64,000 nucleotides of DNA from Tetmemena sp. SeJ-2015 (GCA_027382625.1 JAJKFJ010022058.1:1-64000); one strand, 5' to 3'. Numbered from the stretch's first letter, positions 22,485 to 35,735 are shown. Numbers and translations: made by a program. Notes: generated by a model from the letters alone, not told the origin.

Positions 22485-25400
22485 CCCCAAAACCCCAATT
22501 TTATAAGAAATTTGAAAATAAGTTGGGTAAAATTAAATTTTCTTTATAAATACTTAAAATCATGCAAAATTTTTAACCCCTAAACAGGCAACCTAAAGTC
22601 TTCTAGGAAGGTGCCCTTGACGTCTGTCTCATTTTTCTCTGAATTTTTTTACCTTTAAGTGTTTCCCTCTACCCTCAGTTTAACTGAGTGTTTGGTTTCA
22701 TAGGTTGTTTTGATTATTATTTGTTTAAACTTTTCAAAGGTTCTGATCCCTTTTCTATCTTACAATGTCTTTTTGCGAATTATATTGCATCATCTTCACT
22801 TTCCCACTAGTAGTTTTCCCTCTGGTTTCATATCGCATTAAAAGTATGATTCAACTATAGACCAAATCCCCCATTTGCACGGAACCGTTGACCCAAAGTC
22901 TGTCCTAGGGGAAAGTAGCCTGCATTTCCCTTTTGCACCAAATGTTTCCCCCCAATGTTTTCTTTCTTCAACTCTTGTTAAAATTTCTATGACATTGCTC
23001 TGACGGGGGTTCAAAGTTTACATGATTTCTCTGGCTTGAAATCTTCTGTGAACAAATCCCAACTAGGGAAAACCCCATCCACTCCTCAAAACGAGGTCAT
23101 GAAAAATAGCAGTAAGCTAGTACTTTTTTCCCCTTTCCGTCTGAAAATTCTTTTAGTGGGGATCCCCCTTTTAGGAAGGCAAAAAGGGGCGATTTAATCT
23201 GATCGATAAAAAACACCAGAAAGGGATGAAATCGAAAAAGTTAAAATTTTTTTGCCCCTTCGCTTCTCTCAACACTGTAAGTTCGTTCGCGAACTCAAGA
23301 CCTTTCTTTTCCCTTTTTTAAAAGGGTATTCGTAAGGGAAGATCTTGAAAGCACTCTTCTTGTATGATGGTTCTTTTTCGCTTCGATCAGCAAGGGGGAG
23401 GTAATTTTAAACACATTTCCTCCAAAGTTACAACTCTAAAAAGCAGGGGAGTCTTGTTTTGAGCTAGCTAAAACTTTACTAAACACCATACACTAAGGTT
23501 TTCTGTTTCATGAACTCAATTTCCTCTTCTTCTCCCCTTGTTTTCCTCTTTAGTTGAACCTTTTCAAGGTATCGGGCTTGCCTTTTAGCTGGCCCCATTT
23601 TAAAAGGGGTTTCTTTATCCTCAATTAAAAACCAGCCATGTGCTTTTTTTCCCAAATGTGTTTTTTGGGGGAAAAGCAGAGTGAGAGAATGTTCCCCCAA
23701 AGTTGGGGAAGGGTTAACCCTCCATTTTTTTTAATGTTCATTTAATTTTAAAGGTTTGTAAAGCTGAGGGGGAAATTTCCCTTTTTAATGGCCCGTTTAA
23801 AGGCTCTGAGGTTTATTAAAAATGTCGTTGACTTACTCGCTTTCCAAAAAGTTTCTTCTCCTCATTGATTCTGGAGCAGCAACAAGAGGAGCACAGGGGC
23901 GATATTTTAAAAGCCCCGATTTTTCTCAACTCTTGGCTTGCCCAATTTAAAGCAAGAATTTTTCTTGCTCGACCCAAAATTTTCAGGGGCTTTTCCCTTG
24001 CACTTATTTGCACACAGAAATCTTTTTTTGGGTTTGCTTTTCCCCGAAAAATTATTTTAAAGCGGGGTGTTTGCAAAAGGGTTGTATTTTGTCTTTAAAG
24101 GTTTTATTTTTTAAATTTTAAAATTTTTAAATTATGAAGACCCGCCATTTATTATTATGTTTTGCTTTTTTTTCTGGGTGCAGACCCCCCACGGGGAACA
24201 TACATTTGCAAAAATGTTAGTTATTGATGTTCTTATTTATTTTTTAATAGCTCCATATTTATCTTTACCCGTTTGTTTTTTGTTTAGGGTTTAATTTAAA
24301 AAACGCAGAAAGTAGTGTTTACAAATTTCCCGTTGGCAACCATATTAGTAATTTTCGACGTCACGAAAGGTTTAAAAAATAGCTGTTTACTAATTTCATT
24401 GAAAACGCGTTTGAAATGCTTCTTATTAAGTTGCGGGAAAACTTTAGTATTGCTATTAATTAAGTTTTAAGCAGTTTTAAATTAGTATTAATTTAAGGGA
24501 GCCACCACATAAAAAAAGGAGCCCCATTTTCACAACTTGCACCTGATTCGTTTAAGTTCTCTAGCTCTACCTTTTTCAGCTTGTCATCCTATAGGATCTC
24601 CTATTAAATAGTAAGATTTTAACCCGGGGGTTCGGATCTAGATAAATTTAAAAATAACTTTGATTTTAAAAATAGAACAACGAGAAACTCAAAGCAAAAT
24701 TTTGGAAAATTTGAATTTTAAAAGCGATTAAGAGGGCCGAAGAAAAGGAAAAAACCTCTACAGGTCCTAAACTTGGGCAAGGTAAGAAGTTCTCATGCTA
24801 GGGAGTAACAAAAATTTTTGGTTTGTTCCTTCCGACAATGTAGGGAAACCAAAGATCTCTTTCCTCAAAGCAATTCTTGCTGTGGGGAAAAAAGCTCTCA
24901 AAACAATCGATGTCAACATGATGGATATCCCAAACTAAAACCTGAGATCTCCCGTCACTAATTTTTATGACGAAAGCATGGGGGATGGAGGTTTCTCTTC
25001 CTTCCTAACAAGGGCAACTCTTTAAACAAGTTGCCAGAAAAAAGGGTTTTCCTTTAGGCGCCCTTTCTACTGTTTTCGCGCAGAGTAAAACCCCAAAGAG
25101 ATATTGAAATGCACACAGGAAACCTTCAAAGAAACAAGGAATAGTTATCAGCGGGCGAATGGTTTGGGGGCAGCTTCAGAAGTACCCTACTTTCTAGTAA
25201 TTTTAGAAATTTTAAAATGTGTAGAGGGAAAACCCGGTAAATGGGATTTACTTAATGAAGGGGGAAAAAACCCAAAGGGGATTTTAGAGCACGGAAGCAA
25301 AAAAACAAGCATCGAAGGGGGAGCAAGCGTCTATCACTATACAAAAATTAGGGACAGAAAGGAAAATAGATGCGGGGAAACAGGTTCAAGATGAGGGAAG

Positions 25401-25905
25401 CTAGGTCCATCTGGCCCAAAAAGAGAGGGGAAAGGGAACCCCTTTAAAAATCCCTTCTTCCCAAAATAAGAAAATGACTTAAATCATTAAGTTTTAAACT
25501 TAAAAAACTTTTTCCCAAAAAATTCCCCTCTACCTTATCTCCACTTTAAATTTGTCTTCTCTTTTTCCACTCTCTTACAAATACTCCTATTTAAAACCTC
25601 TGTATCGATAGCTTTAAACATGCTTTAAATTTATAGAGCAGGAGCTTCTTATAGTGTCCCCTTTAAATAAGTTCCAAAAAATCAATGCCGTTGAACTCTT
25701 TGGGGAGATGGAAGGCCCTTCGCTTCCTTTGTCTTTTGTAAGCTAGGTTGTCAACGAGTAGAAACGGGGAAAAGTCGTTGATTTTCTCTGAGCTTCTTAA
25801 GGAAAGCAACATTTCTGCTCACGCTTTTATAGGGGTTTAGGATGAGGGACTAAATTTTAAGCCCGAAAATCTTCACTGATTCCTGCAAGTAACGCACTTT
25901 TAGTA
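22485..25905. mobile_element. second TBE copy, right end missing, sequence degraded
   Basis: It begins CCCCAAAACCCC and then follows the first TBE closely in order: terminal repeat, kinase region (about 22.9-23.6 kb), middle region (about 24.8-25.4 kb) and transposase region (about 25.68-25.9 kb). It stops at about 25905, where the first copy still has about 1.8 kb to go; no right terminal repeat was found. Many differences from copy 1 are local replacements by base runs, suggesting poor consensus. Confidence 0.75.
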
Positions 25906-26460
25906 AATATATTATGATAATACTGGACAAAAAATGAGAAAATCTCAACATCTCTTACAATAACAACATTCACGAAGTTGCCTTAAGACAATATTGAGCC
26001 TAGGTCTAATAAATCTCCGATGGTTGCTATCAAGGAAGAAATAAATTTGATATCACAAAACTAAAACCAGACAACAATAACAATGCAGGTTATTACAATA
26101 TAAAGTGAATTATATCAGATGGAAATGACGACTGGGATGAGAAAAACATAAATGATATGCAGAGTTTTTTTTCAACGAGACCCCTTATAAACTTTACGTC
26201 ACTAAGCAATATTGTCACAACCTTCGACACTTAACTTCCTTTTCCTCCATTTCAAATTTAAAAATCATAAATATTAAAATAGCAGTAATTAAGTTAAGGT
26301 CTGTCGCTCTCAATCTCTACCTTATTTTTGAATTATACTTTTACAGCAACAATAATTAATTAATTTTATCTGCAATAACAAGGATTTATATTATAAAATC
26401 TTTACTTCTTTAAATTAGCTACATAAATGATTATATTTTAATTATGTAAGTTCCTTAAAA
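25906..26460. other. remnant-unit spacer, no clear gene
   Basis: AT-rich sequence to the right of the truncated TBE. No family block could be matched confidently. Confidence 0.3.
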
Positions 26461-27478
26461 AGATGATGGAGGAAGAGAAAAAGCTTTTGTCTCTCAAAGA
26501 TTTATCCTAGAGAAATTAAATTATGAAATTTAAAGCCAAGCTGTGTTTTATGGCTTGATTGGAGTTGCAATAATTTCTGCAACTCTTTTTATCATTAAAA
26601 GATTCATTAATCATAAATGAACAGATAATTTATATAAATCACTCATTTAAATTCAACTTTGAATCTCAATCTTTAAACTTATTTTATAAAAATAGATAAT
26701 CTTTGAAAGAATATCATAAGCTTAAAATTAATTGATTCCTAAAGCTATAATTTATAAAAATTCTCAAAAAAACAAAAAAAACAAAAAATCACAACAAAGA
26801 TAACCTTAACAAGTAATTAATTTAAGTTTAATCAAACTAATTAAAGGTAAAATGCGAACAGTTGATATCTGATTTGAAAATTAATTATTGACTTCTAATT
26901 ACAAGACAGAGATAAATAAGTTTACTAAAATAATTAAATCATATTATAAATGGCACACTCAAAGTCATCACGTTTTTAATAAACATTGAGAAACACGAGA
27001 TCCACTTTTTCTCATCCCAGAAAACTCAATCTCCAAATCGCATTAATAAAAGAAGATGGTGATAAATTCAAATCCTTAACCATGAGGATGAATTGCAGCC
27101 AATTAAGGATTTCCTATGCCAAGTAATGAAAATAAAGATATGTATGTGCTAGGAATATATCAGTAGCACTTCGTAAATAAAATTAGAATTACAAATAGTT
27201 ACATATATTCGTGTTCTATGTTTTTTTCGCATTTCATCTTTTAATTAAATAGATCGTCTTTTCCCACAGTTGTATATTTACATATTAGAAATTCACGATT
27301 ATCTAATTCTTTTAGTCCCATATTTATGTCTACTAATATAATAGATAAAAAAATAATTGCTTAAAGAATAGATTGGGTCAATTTTTATAATGGAACAAAT
27401 AAAAATATTTGAAATACACTTTTTAAGATTCGGCCCTTTTAAGGAAAAAATCCTTTTAAATAATAAATTTCAGCCACA

Positions 27479-30400
27479 ATGGAATAAAATAATTAGGAGA
27501 TTGATGTTTCATAGAATACCAATTTGAAATAGAAAGTAAAGCAAATCCTTTCTGAGACAACTTATTAGAATATAATTATTCTACTTCACTTAAGAAGACA
27601 ATTTAATTGGTAGATGAAGCAGTCGATCAGTCCATTAGCAGACATCAAACAGAATCAAAATGCTTAAATATTAGATTTAAATAATCCTCGAACTCTTTAT
27701 AATCAGCTGACAACGTTATCGAAGCGGAAATAATTAGACTAGAAGTTTATAACAAGTTTTAAATGGCTTTCAAGATAGAAGACAAAATTTTTGCTCTTGT
27801 AAAAGATTTTAAGCATAAAAAATTTAACCTTACTAAGAATGGAGAATTTCATATCTAGTATCTTTATAAATATATTTTCTTATATGTTTTACAATTTTTG
27901 GGGGGGGGCCTTTCCTCGTCATTCACTTTTTTCCATTAAAAATGAAAAAACATTATCTAGCCTAAAATCAGCCAAAAACGACAATTCATTAGTCTAAATT
28001 CAAATCCAAACAGTCTAACCTACTCATATTCTTAAATTAAAAGAATTATCTTAAAGATTTAGCAGGTAGAGAACAGAAAAATTAATCTTTATGACGACAT
28101 TATAAAAAAACTAAATATATTTTTTATTATTAGAGCATATTTAAATAAAAATACATCACATAACAACAAAGATAGATCAAGATGTTAATTTTTAAAGTAA
28201 TTAGGCTTTAATGCATGCTCTAGAATAAGAAGAGAATCCTAAATCGCTTATATATATATATATAAGTTTAGATATCTATGAGTTAATTTTATATTCATTA
28301 AGGCATTTAATTAATTTAAATTATCTTTCCATTTGTTTAAAATTACATTTTTTTTAAATAAAGTTTCTTTCTAGGCTCTTCCAAATTCTCTAAATATAAG
28401 AATAAGAGTAGCTTAGACTCTTTGGATTTGAATTTGGACGAAAGAATTGTCGGTTTTGGCTGATTTTAGGTTAGATGATGATTTTTCATTTTTTCATGAA
28501 AAAAGTGGATGACGAGGAAAGGCCCCCCCCCAATTTTTTTAGTATACCCATTAAATTATTACATAAGAAATAAAGCAAAATAAAAATAACTTTACTGAAA
28601 TAAAAATGGCATTTGAGATATTTAAAAATATTTCTACATATTTTTCTTCAAATTTGATAATATATTTTAATTAAGTTCAATTTTGAAATAAAATCTTAAT
28701 TCTTCATACTTTAACTGTAATAAATGATCTTGAAGTGAATTTGCTATTCTATCTCTAAAATTCCAAAGTGTTTCTGGCCGAAGCTTGACTTTTTTAACTC
28801 TATCTTATTTTATAGCTTAGAAATTAGTAGATACTCTACAAAATGAGTAAAATAACTGTAAGCAAATAGTAAATGTGTTGATTAAGATCAGTCAAGTGCT
28901 TTCCTAATTGAAACAACACAAGGAGGCTATTTCTTTACTCGAAAGAGCGGAGAATATTATCCTAAACAAGAGTTTAAACGAAGATTATAGTGGGAAGACA
29001 GCAATTGTATATTCAGAACTGGCTTATATTGCTTTTATTAAAAAATTAAACAATACTCTTGAGAGTATAATTATAAAAATAATCACTTGTGTAATTGGGA
29101 TCTTGTCATTTTTAATTTATTCAAAGCCTTATTCTACAAAGAGAAAGCTGAAACTATTTTTGAAAAGAAAGAGAATTACTATCAATTGATATTTTTATAT
29201 CTTTACTGTTGTGGATGACTCCAGCTGGTAGATATGAACAACGCAAGGTCTGCTGAAAACTCATCGGTGATGCCTACAGAGCCAAAGGTAAAAAAATCAA
29301 GGAGCAAGTTTACCTCTTATAAGCGCATGCCTTGTTCCACTACGGGAGGCGGAGAGGAAGCTGTCTCAGACTTATCTGCTTCGCCACCCCAGTGATCTTC
29401 AAATAATCCACTCTGCTATGGAGGCTTTGAACGGCAGGGATTGCTAGCCGCTGCTAAGTGTAATGCGTGGCAACTCCTGAATTCTCTTGCTAATAGAGTC
29501 ATCCTATCACTGAGAGCAGTAACCAGACTAGAGAGTAAAGAGTCTGAAACAAAAGTATCTGCAGTTTCATAAGGACTATGCCATTATTTAATATGGCAGG
29601 TAGGCATATTTAATAACCAAACTAATATAATCGAGTGGGTTTAATAATCTCAGCTCTTACTAATCCCAAATGTCTTTTCACAGATTAATTAATTTATACC
29701 CTAAAATATTATTCTTATTTCATTATCAATAGATGAAACTCGTAGGGAGATTCCAAACTTCTTAGGGATAGTTCATGTGTGAATAGACTAGCTTGACCAC
29801 TCAGATTGAGATTTGGGGAAAAAAATATTACGAGTCAATTGATTTATTCAGTTTATAATAATATTATTTAAAATTTAAAATAAATAATTACTTTAAGAAT
29901 TATTTTTTATTCTCTCTGGATATGATAATCGAACTTTTCATTTTAAATGGACAAAAACATTAAAAGCAGGTATTCTAAAAGGAATTATCAATAGGTAAAA
30001 ATTATTATATATTTAAATTTTATTTGATAAGCAGAGTTCTCTCAAATTTTTTGCATCATTTTTCGAAATTTTGAAGTACACCTTTTAATAATCCTCAATT
30101 ATCAGAATGCCCCACAATGATTTTGAAGCTATTTTCTAAGTGTATGTGTAAAGACTCTTAAAAGCATTTGATGTTGAAGACGTAGCTGCCTTAGAAAAGG
30201 AATGCCATCCTTACATTGCTCTCTACTTTCAAATTAATCAGCACATTTTAATTAGCCAAGATTAGATGATCAAAATTAAAATTAAAATTGAATTGTTCTA
30301 TATATTTAGAGCTTTAATGAAAGTTTACTTAGTCAGATTTTATTTATTATCTCATTTGAATATTAAAAATTCATAATAAGAAAGTGATTAAGTACATCCA

Positions 30401-33287
30401 TAGTCTCTAACCTTATTTACTGCAAGCATTTAAAACTATGTGGTAAGTAAACCTTGAAGATTATTATCTTATTTTTATATTATATTGAGTTTAGCTCTAA
30501 TAATCACACGTTCACCGACACACTGAAAATTAATCCCACTTTATAGTTTGAGTGAAGGTAGATTGGGAACTCATTTATAAAATGAGATTCTTCCTAAGGA
30601 GCTTCGTAAATGAGACTAACACCAAGAATAAGATACAAGTAGATTCTCTCTCTATTAAACTGATGTAAGATTATCAATGACTTAATATATAGAGGAATGA
30701 TTATCTGAGAGAGGGTAACTAAACATAACATAACACAGATCAATAATTCTAAAAGACATAAAAGAATGTAAATATCAGAGATAAAGGCAGGGAAATCCTA
30801 AATAATGGTCAAGTTACTATATTCAGTTGCATATAAGCCTGAATTCAAACTAATTTTTTGTATTTGTTTTCAATTTCATAATCGTATTTTATCCATAATT
30901 TATAATTAAAAAACCTAATTTATCTTTCTATTGATTTCTTTTAAAATTTAGTTGGATTTATACTATTAAATTTAAGAAAAATAGAAATTATTTTTGTAAA
31001 CTTTCTTATGAAATCACTTAAGACTCTGTTTAACTTTAATCCTGATGAGCTAAGGAACAACTTAAGATAAGCATAACAGACCATGATAGATTTCATTTCT
31101 CCCAAAAATCCTATGATCATGGCTGAATTCTACCTAGCCTTACTTTCAATAGTCAAGCTAGTTTAAAATGCTGAAGAAATTGCCGTCTTGTAAATAGAAA
31201 TGTCTTAAGTCATTATAAATTACTATTCCTTTATAAATACTTCAGCTTATTATGAATTTTTGATCAATCTTATTTTTAAATATGATGAGGATAGCATCTA
31301 CTACTATTAGAAGATGTATCCTTTCATAGAATGTGCTATTGAAAAGGGCTACATGAGCATGGAGTAGCTCCTCAAATACTTTAAAAGAGCTCAGCTTGCT
31401 GCAGAAATGGACATTGGATTCGATAGATAAAATTATTTTATAGTACTCTAGCTACAGAATATAAGAGAGGACTTATCAACTTAAAGATCATGTAACCGCA
31501 CTCATTTATTGAGGGCTTTGAATAGAAAGACAATTAATTTGTATTGAATAGACTGTGGATATGCTCGAAACTGAATTAGATGTCAATGATAAGATGAGCA
31601 TATAGAAGTGTAAGCTACAAATTACCATAGTGGCCGAAAAGTAAAGCACTTAAACCTATAAAAAGATTATAAGGATTTTGTTGATGTTTACGACGAGTAT
31701 TTGCAAAGAAAGTAGTAATATGGTCCAGAGGATATCATAAAGATGATGAAGTATATTGACATCTTCGTAGAACTTCTTATCCTATTAATCTTACTCCAGT
31801 TTTTATTTTTATCGAGGAGAACAACTTTCAGGTTTATAGCGTGTTAGTGAAGATCTAATTTTTTTGCAAGTCTATAGGGATGAGAGAAAATGAGATAAAG
31901 TACCACATTAAATAAAGAGATACAGATGTTTCAGGAGGAATCATGTAGTTAACCCCTAAACAATTATACTTGATAATTTAAGAAAAAAGAGAATTAAATT
32001 AATTAAATAATTTATTAAAGTAGAACAAAAATGAGGCAATTAATAAGTGACCATTTTCAATAATTATGGCACCATTAGATTAAGCATACATTTATATCAA
32101 TACAACTTGTGCGTGTGAGCTCTTATCTAAAAAAAATTATAACCGACGCAAGTTAGGTGCTGGAGAAGATGAGAATAAAGGAGGAGTGTGCCTAGCATGT
32201 TTCTCTGAAGATTCGAACTATGCAGATATTTTAAGAGGAACCCGTATTAATTTTGGAATAGAAATTGAGCAATCATCATTTTACAGAACTTCTACTTATT
32301 ATTTTAACTAATGATCGATTTTAATAAAATTCCTTCTCTATATAAGACAAGAAAGTTTTTTTTATAAGTTACTCTCAAGATCTTAAAAAAATAATTAACA
32401 AATAAATTTTTCCTTCGATATCATTTAATTGTAAAAGATGAATGCAAAGCTTAAAATTGCAATGTTTGATCTCAAAAATTAGAAGATTACTGCTCAAGAA
32501 GCTTTAAAATAGTTTGATGAACTCGAAAAAGAAGCGAAAGAGTCAATATATATATACAAATTTTTTAAGACTAAAAGTTAGAAGAGAATGAGGATCTGCT
32601 GTTCAGAGAAATAGATAGAATGAGAGCTAAAGCATGTCTAGTTTTAATAATTTAATATCTAAAATAAATTTAAATGGCTCAAGATAGGTGAGAAACAAAA
32701 AGCACTCGCTCTATTATCAGAAATAGAGAAGATTTATCTGCAAATCAAACAAAACAATCAACTCAATCAAGTAATAGAGGTTTCTTTAGCCAGTCTATGG
32801 GTTAAGATGGTTGTAAATAACATTTATGTTTAAAACTTGTTTATTTAAAATGAAGCATTATATTTAATGAAATTTTAAGATGGCCGAAATTGAATTTGAA
32901 CTTATAGTCTTAAAATTTTATGACTTATAATAGCTAAAATATCATTAATATTTTTCAAAATGACTCAATGTTTTAAAATTGAATACTTAATCTTTAATAA
33001 AGATAAAGAAGGTATTTAGCACATATAGTAAGTAAAGGGAAGTTCTGTCCTCATCCATTTACATGCTAAGACTCTAGCTATTTTTCACATTTTTAAATAT
33101 AAGCTAGACTAGAGCGGCTGACTAGAAAGGAGGTTGAGTTTCAATCAATGTCCACTTTGGATAAGCTTAAAATGAGAAGACCCACTCTATTTTATTCTGC
33201 AGCTGCTGCTCTTGGATTTTATTTATTTTTTTATTTACCGCAGTTTGTGGAGTAGCTGCAATCATTATCCTTCAAAAGAGAAAATGA
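27479..33287 (+). CDS. array unit 3: TPR-like tail-anchored protein gene, IES-interrupted
   Basis: ATG at 27479 (MEQNNQEIDVSQNTNLKQK). Blocks in order: VIEAEIIRLEVYNKFQ (27583-27860), TPR-like helices (28726-29040, LKQHKEAISLLERAENII), YKEKAETIFEKK (29129-29190), the KAFDVEDVAALEKECHPY block (30108-30300), a long block from 31009 with DEDSIYYYQKMYPFIE and AAEMDIGFDR, RDTDVSGG (about 31920), coiled segments (32437-32809) and the anchor (32877-33287, ending LQKRK, TGA at 33285). It lacks the TBE, the TA palindrome, the TTAA palindrome, the MITE and the 3.5-kb element found in unit 2, so it serves as the empty-site reference. One extra base near 31530 relative to unit 2 shifts the frame, and the acidic segment near 32160 is also out of frame; the copy may be decaying. 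Confidence 0.6.
27564..27586. other. IES, pointer ACTT (unit 3)
   Basis: ACTT at 27560-27563 and 27583-27586; removal of 23 bases gives ILSETTSLKKTI in frame. Same site as unit 2, different pointer. Confidence 0.75.
27900..28531. mobile_element. 632-bp G-capped inverted-repeat element
   Basis: Begins with a run of nine G then CCTTTCCTCGTCATTCACTT and ends with the inverted match and a C run. AATTTTT flanks both sides (27893-27899, 28532-28538); unit 2 has no insert at about 6792. The terminal repeats are roughly 130 bases and imperfect. The interior is AT-rich with a (TA) run near 28250. G-rich ends and a 7-8 bp duplication suggest kinship with the 3.5-kb element, which is inference. Confidence 0.75.
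28787..28818. other. IES, pointer AGCTT, non-GT start (unit 3)
   Basis: AGCTT at 28782-28786 and 28814-28818. The segment begins GA, not GT, yet the pointer pair and frame restoration are kept. This is the best single argument that these gaps are IESs rather than introns. Confidence 0.8.
31644..31699. other. IES candidate, pointer AGTA (unit 3)
   Basis: AGTA at 31640-31643 and 31696-31699, 56 bases as in units 1 and 2. Confidence 0.5.
31764..31813. other. IES, pointer ATC (unit 3)
   Basis: ATC at 31761-31763 and 31811-31813; removal gives KYIDIEENNFQVY in frame. Confidence 0.65.
32542..32570. other. IES, pointer AAGA (unit 3)
   Basis: AAGA at 32538-32541 and 32567-32570; frame restored into QKLEENEDLLF. 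Confidence 0.7.
32637..32676. other. IES, pointer ATG (unit 3)
   Basis: ATG at 32634-32636 and 32674-32676; removal gives RMRAKAWLKIGEKQKALALL in frame. Confidence 0.7.
32810..32882. other. IES, pointer AAGATG (unit 3)
   Basis: AAGATG at 32804-32809 and 32877-32882; 73 bases; frame restored as in units 1 and 2. Confidence 0.8.
32914..32990. other. IES, pointer CTTAA (unit 3)
   Basis: CTTAA at 32909-32913 and 32986-32990; 77 bases; removal gives LIVLIFNKDKEGI in frame. Confidence 0.7.
33078..33112. other. IES, pointer CTAG (unit 3)
   Basis: CTAG at 33074-33077 and 33109-33112; removal gives HAKTLERLTRKEVEFQSM in frame. Units 1 and 2 need only a 2-base pointer (TT, CT) at this site. Confidence 0.65.
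33217..33251. other. IES, pointer TGGA, inside the membrane anchor (unit 3)
   Basis: TGGA at 33213-33216 and 33248-33251; excision gives AAAALGVAAIIILQKRK then TGA. Confidence 0.8.
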
Positions 33288-33849
33288 AAACTTGATAATA
33301 AAACATATAAGATTATAATTTGCTTGCTAAAGTGATAATTTATTTAAATTGAAATTTTTGAAAAATTTAAAACTGGAGATTAAATTTTAAGAATTTACAG
33401 GTTCTTGCTTAAATTTCTATTAATATAATTTAGAGATTTATTTTTTACTCTTTTGAAATTTAAATTTTAAATATATTTTAAGTTTTGTGAATAATTAATG
33501 ATTTAATAATTGTATGTGAGCTCTTTATTATTTGTATTATTTAATCTTTCCATAAATTAATGAGAGATTAAATAAGTAATGTAAAATTCAATTGTCATAA
33601 AATTTATACCTGATGTTATCTTTCGAAAGAATTACATCTTTTATTGTTAATATCGTGATTATCTTTTCATCAGCCATTCATAATTAATTGCTCTAATCAC
33701 TCATTCTAATAAATATTGAAGAATTCAAAAGAAAATTAATCCATTTTATCAAATAAAATAATTGATAAATAAATTTTAATTAAAATTAAGAAATTTTCAA
33801 AGCAAAAAATAAAGTATAAAAATTTTATAAACTAAGCAATTAAGGGATT
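33288..33849. other. 3' flank of unit 3
   Basis: AT-rich, similar to the 3' flanks of units 1 (4147-4620) and 2 (21341-21860). No gene seen. Confidence 0.5.
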
Positions 33850-34575
33850 ATGTGAAATTTAGGAGTAACCCCAAAGGTCATAAAATAAAACGGTCATAGC
33901 AGGTGTAACCACGCCCAATAAACATTTGTCAGCCCATGACATCAGTTTTATCATTTATGACACACTTCTCTCATTTTTAGGACGAGAGAGGAACCACTGT
34001 GGAACTTTACTTCTTACTCCAACGTCAGCTCTCACTCTGAGTACATCTCAATCAGTCAGCCTAACCTGAGCACTAAAAAGCCTCTTATCTGTCGTTGGTT
34101 AAACATGCCAAAAGGAAAAATACACAACACGCTTACCAAATTGACTAAATCTTTATAACTATTTGGATGAAGGGGATAACATGGGTTGGGCATACAACTG
34201 TGGTTTACCTCATATACACACATTCACAGTCTTCCCAAGAGAGTACTATTGTAACATACTCTTACACCTAACCCTCTAGGATCCTTTGAGGATTTCTGCA
34301 GCAACAATTATACCTTTTTAGAGTCCCTTAACTCTGGGTCAATAAACTAGGGCCAGGAGGCTACAGTTTGAGAAGAAGTACAGTTTTCGCACTGCTTTTG
34401 GGTTTGCCACATTCCAGCCTCTCTATTAGACACACTACACCACTCAACATTGATTACTAAACTAGATCGCATAAACGCAACGTAGCAAGGCACTGAGTAA
34501 TGAACTGCCTACCACAGCCAAGAGATTTGGTGCCACGTCATGGGTCCTAGATTTTACCTTTCTAATTTAATAATT
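33850..34575 (+). repeat. dispersed repeat-like insertion, higher GC
   Basis: A GC-richer block without long reading frames. Its ends resemble the repeat at 52921-53450: an AATTAAGGGA-like start and an end GGTCCTAGATTTTACCTTTC followed by TAATTTAATAAT. The internal phrase CATGACATCAGTTTTATCAT corresponds to GTGACGTCAATGATATTGCT in the other copy. The exact borders and any target duplication could not be fixed. Confidence 0.45.
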
Positions 34576-35735
34576 TTAAACTTTATTCTTATAAATTTAA
34601 TAGGAAGTCATTTAATTTCAACTACCACTTCTTAAATTCATTTTAATTAAGTTTATAACTTGACTCCTTCAATTTATTCTCAAATATTAAACAGAAAAAA
34701 TAAATAATTTTCTAATGTAAAAAATACAGTTTTTAAGTAGGAGTATTTTTGTATTTCTTTTTTTATCAACTAAATTAAACAAATAAAGGCTTTGGGGTAC
34801 ATTGCTCAAATTCGTTTTAGATTAGAGCTTAATTTTAATAACTAAATAATTATTCTATCGTATATTGTTTAGAACAAAAAATAGTTATTTAAAAATCTTT
34901 TAATATCTAGACTTTAGCATGAATAAGTAGTATCTTGAATGTTACTCTAGTAATTTCAATGATTCAGATTGATTTATTATGGATATGTGGCATATATAAA
35001 CTCTTTTTTTATTTATTATCATTTGTATTTTTTACTTGTGCAATAAATTTATAAGTTAACTCTTATTTGTGTCCCTTCAGTAAATTCAATATCTGTGGTT
35101 GTTAAAAGTTATCGGCAGTTGTATAGAATATCTGCTTAGCCGATATTATTTCTATAGGAAGCATACTGAATAGTTATTTTGTTATCCTGGAATCTAGAAT
35201 TCCAACATCAACTTCTTTGCATCGTTAACAACACACTCTCTGATGTAGCTGTTGATTCTTGTGATTGCTTCTTCCTTCAATAGCATATTTTAAAAATTAA
35301 AATTTTCCTTTGATTCTCCGAATTCTTATCTTATTGCTAAGTTTTAAATCATTTTAAATTAAAAGTAATATTTTTGAATTTAATTCTAAAATAAAATGAA
35401 TATAAATATATAAAATTATATGATAATTAAAAAAATAGGATTAAGAATTCAATTTATAATCCAGAATAAAGATGCAAGGCAAGGGTAGATATAAATCTAA
35501 ATCTTATACAAATAGTGTGAAAACTTCATTAACTTGAATATTCTCAACAGTGACCCACATGTCGTTGTAAAATATTTTTCTTTATTAAAAGGTAAACTAT
35601 TTTTAAATAAAGATGCTTTAAATATAATCTACTTTAAATTAGTTTTTAAAATATAAAGAGAAGTAATGAAACTTTGTAGAAAAATTAATTTTGTTGATGA
35701 TATTAGATATTATTCACTAATTATATTTTAAATTT
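34576..35735. other. AT-rich spacer
   Basis: No supported gene or repeat border. A conserved-looking coding block was not found on either strand. Confidence 0.4.

Larger units (their letters stand above)
22197..26620 (+). pseudogene. array remnant unit, split by the second TBE
   Basis: The left part (22197-22325) matches the interior of the first IES of unit 5 (47537-47665). It is followed at about 22345 by a short piece like the second coding block (LKMNRVNIWDNL). The right part ends with a typical family C-terminus: EIQSQAVFYGLIGVAIISA, a hydrophobic run, then KRFINHK and TGA at 26618-26620, this time without an IES in the anchor. A charged helix MMEEEKKLLSLKDL (about 26464) lies just upstream but one base out of frame with the anchor. 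Everything between is missing or replaced by the transposon, so this is a deleted unit. Confidence 0.55.
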
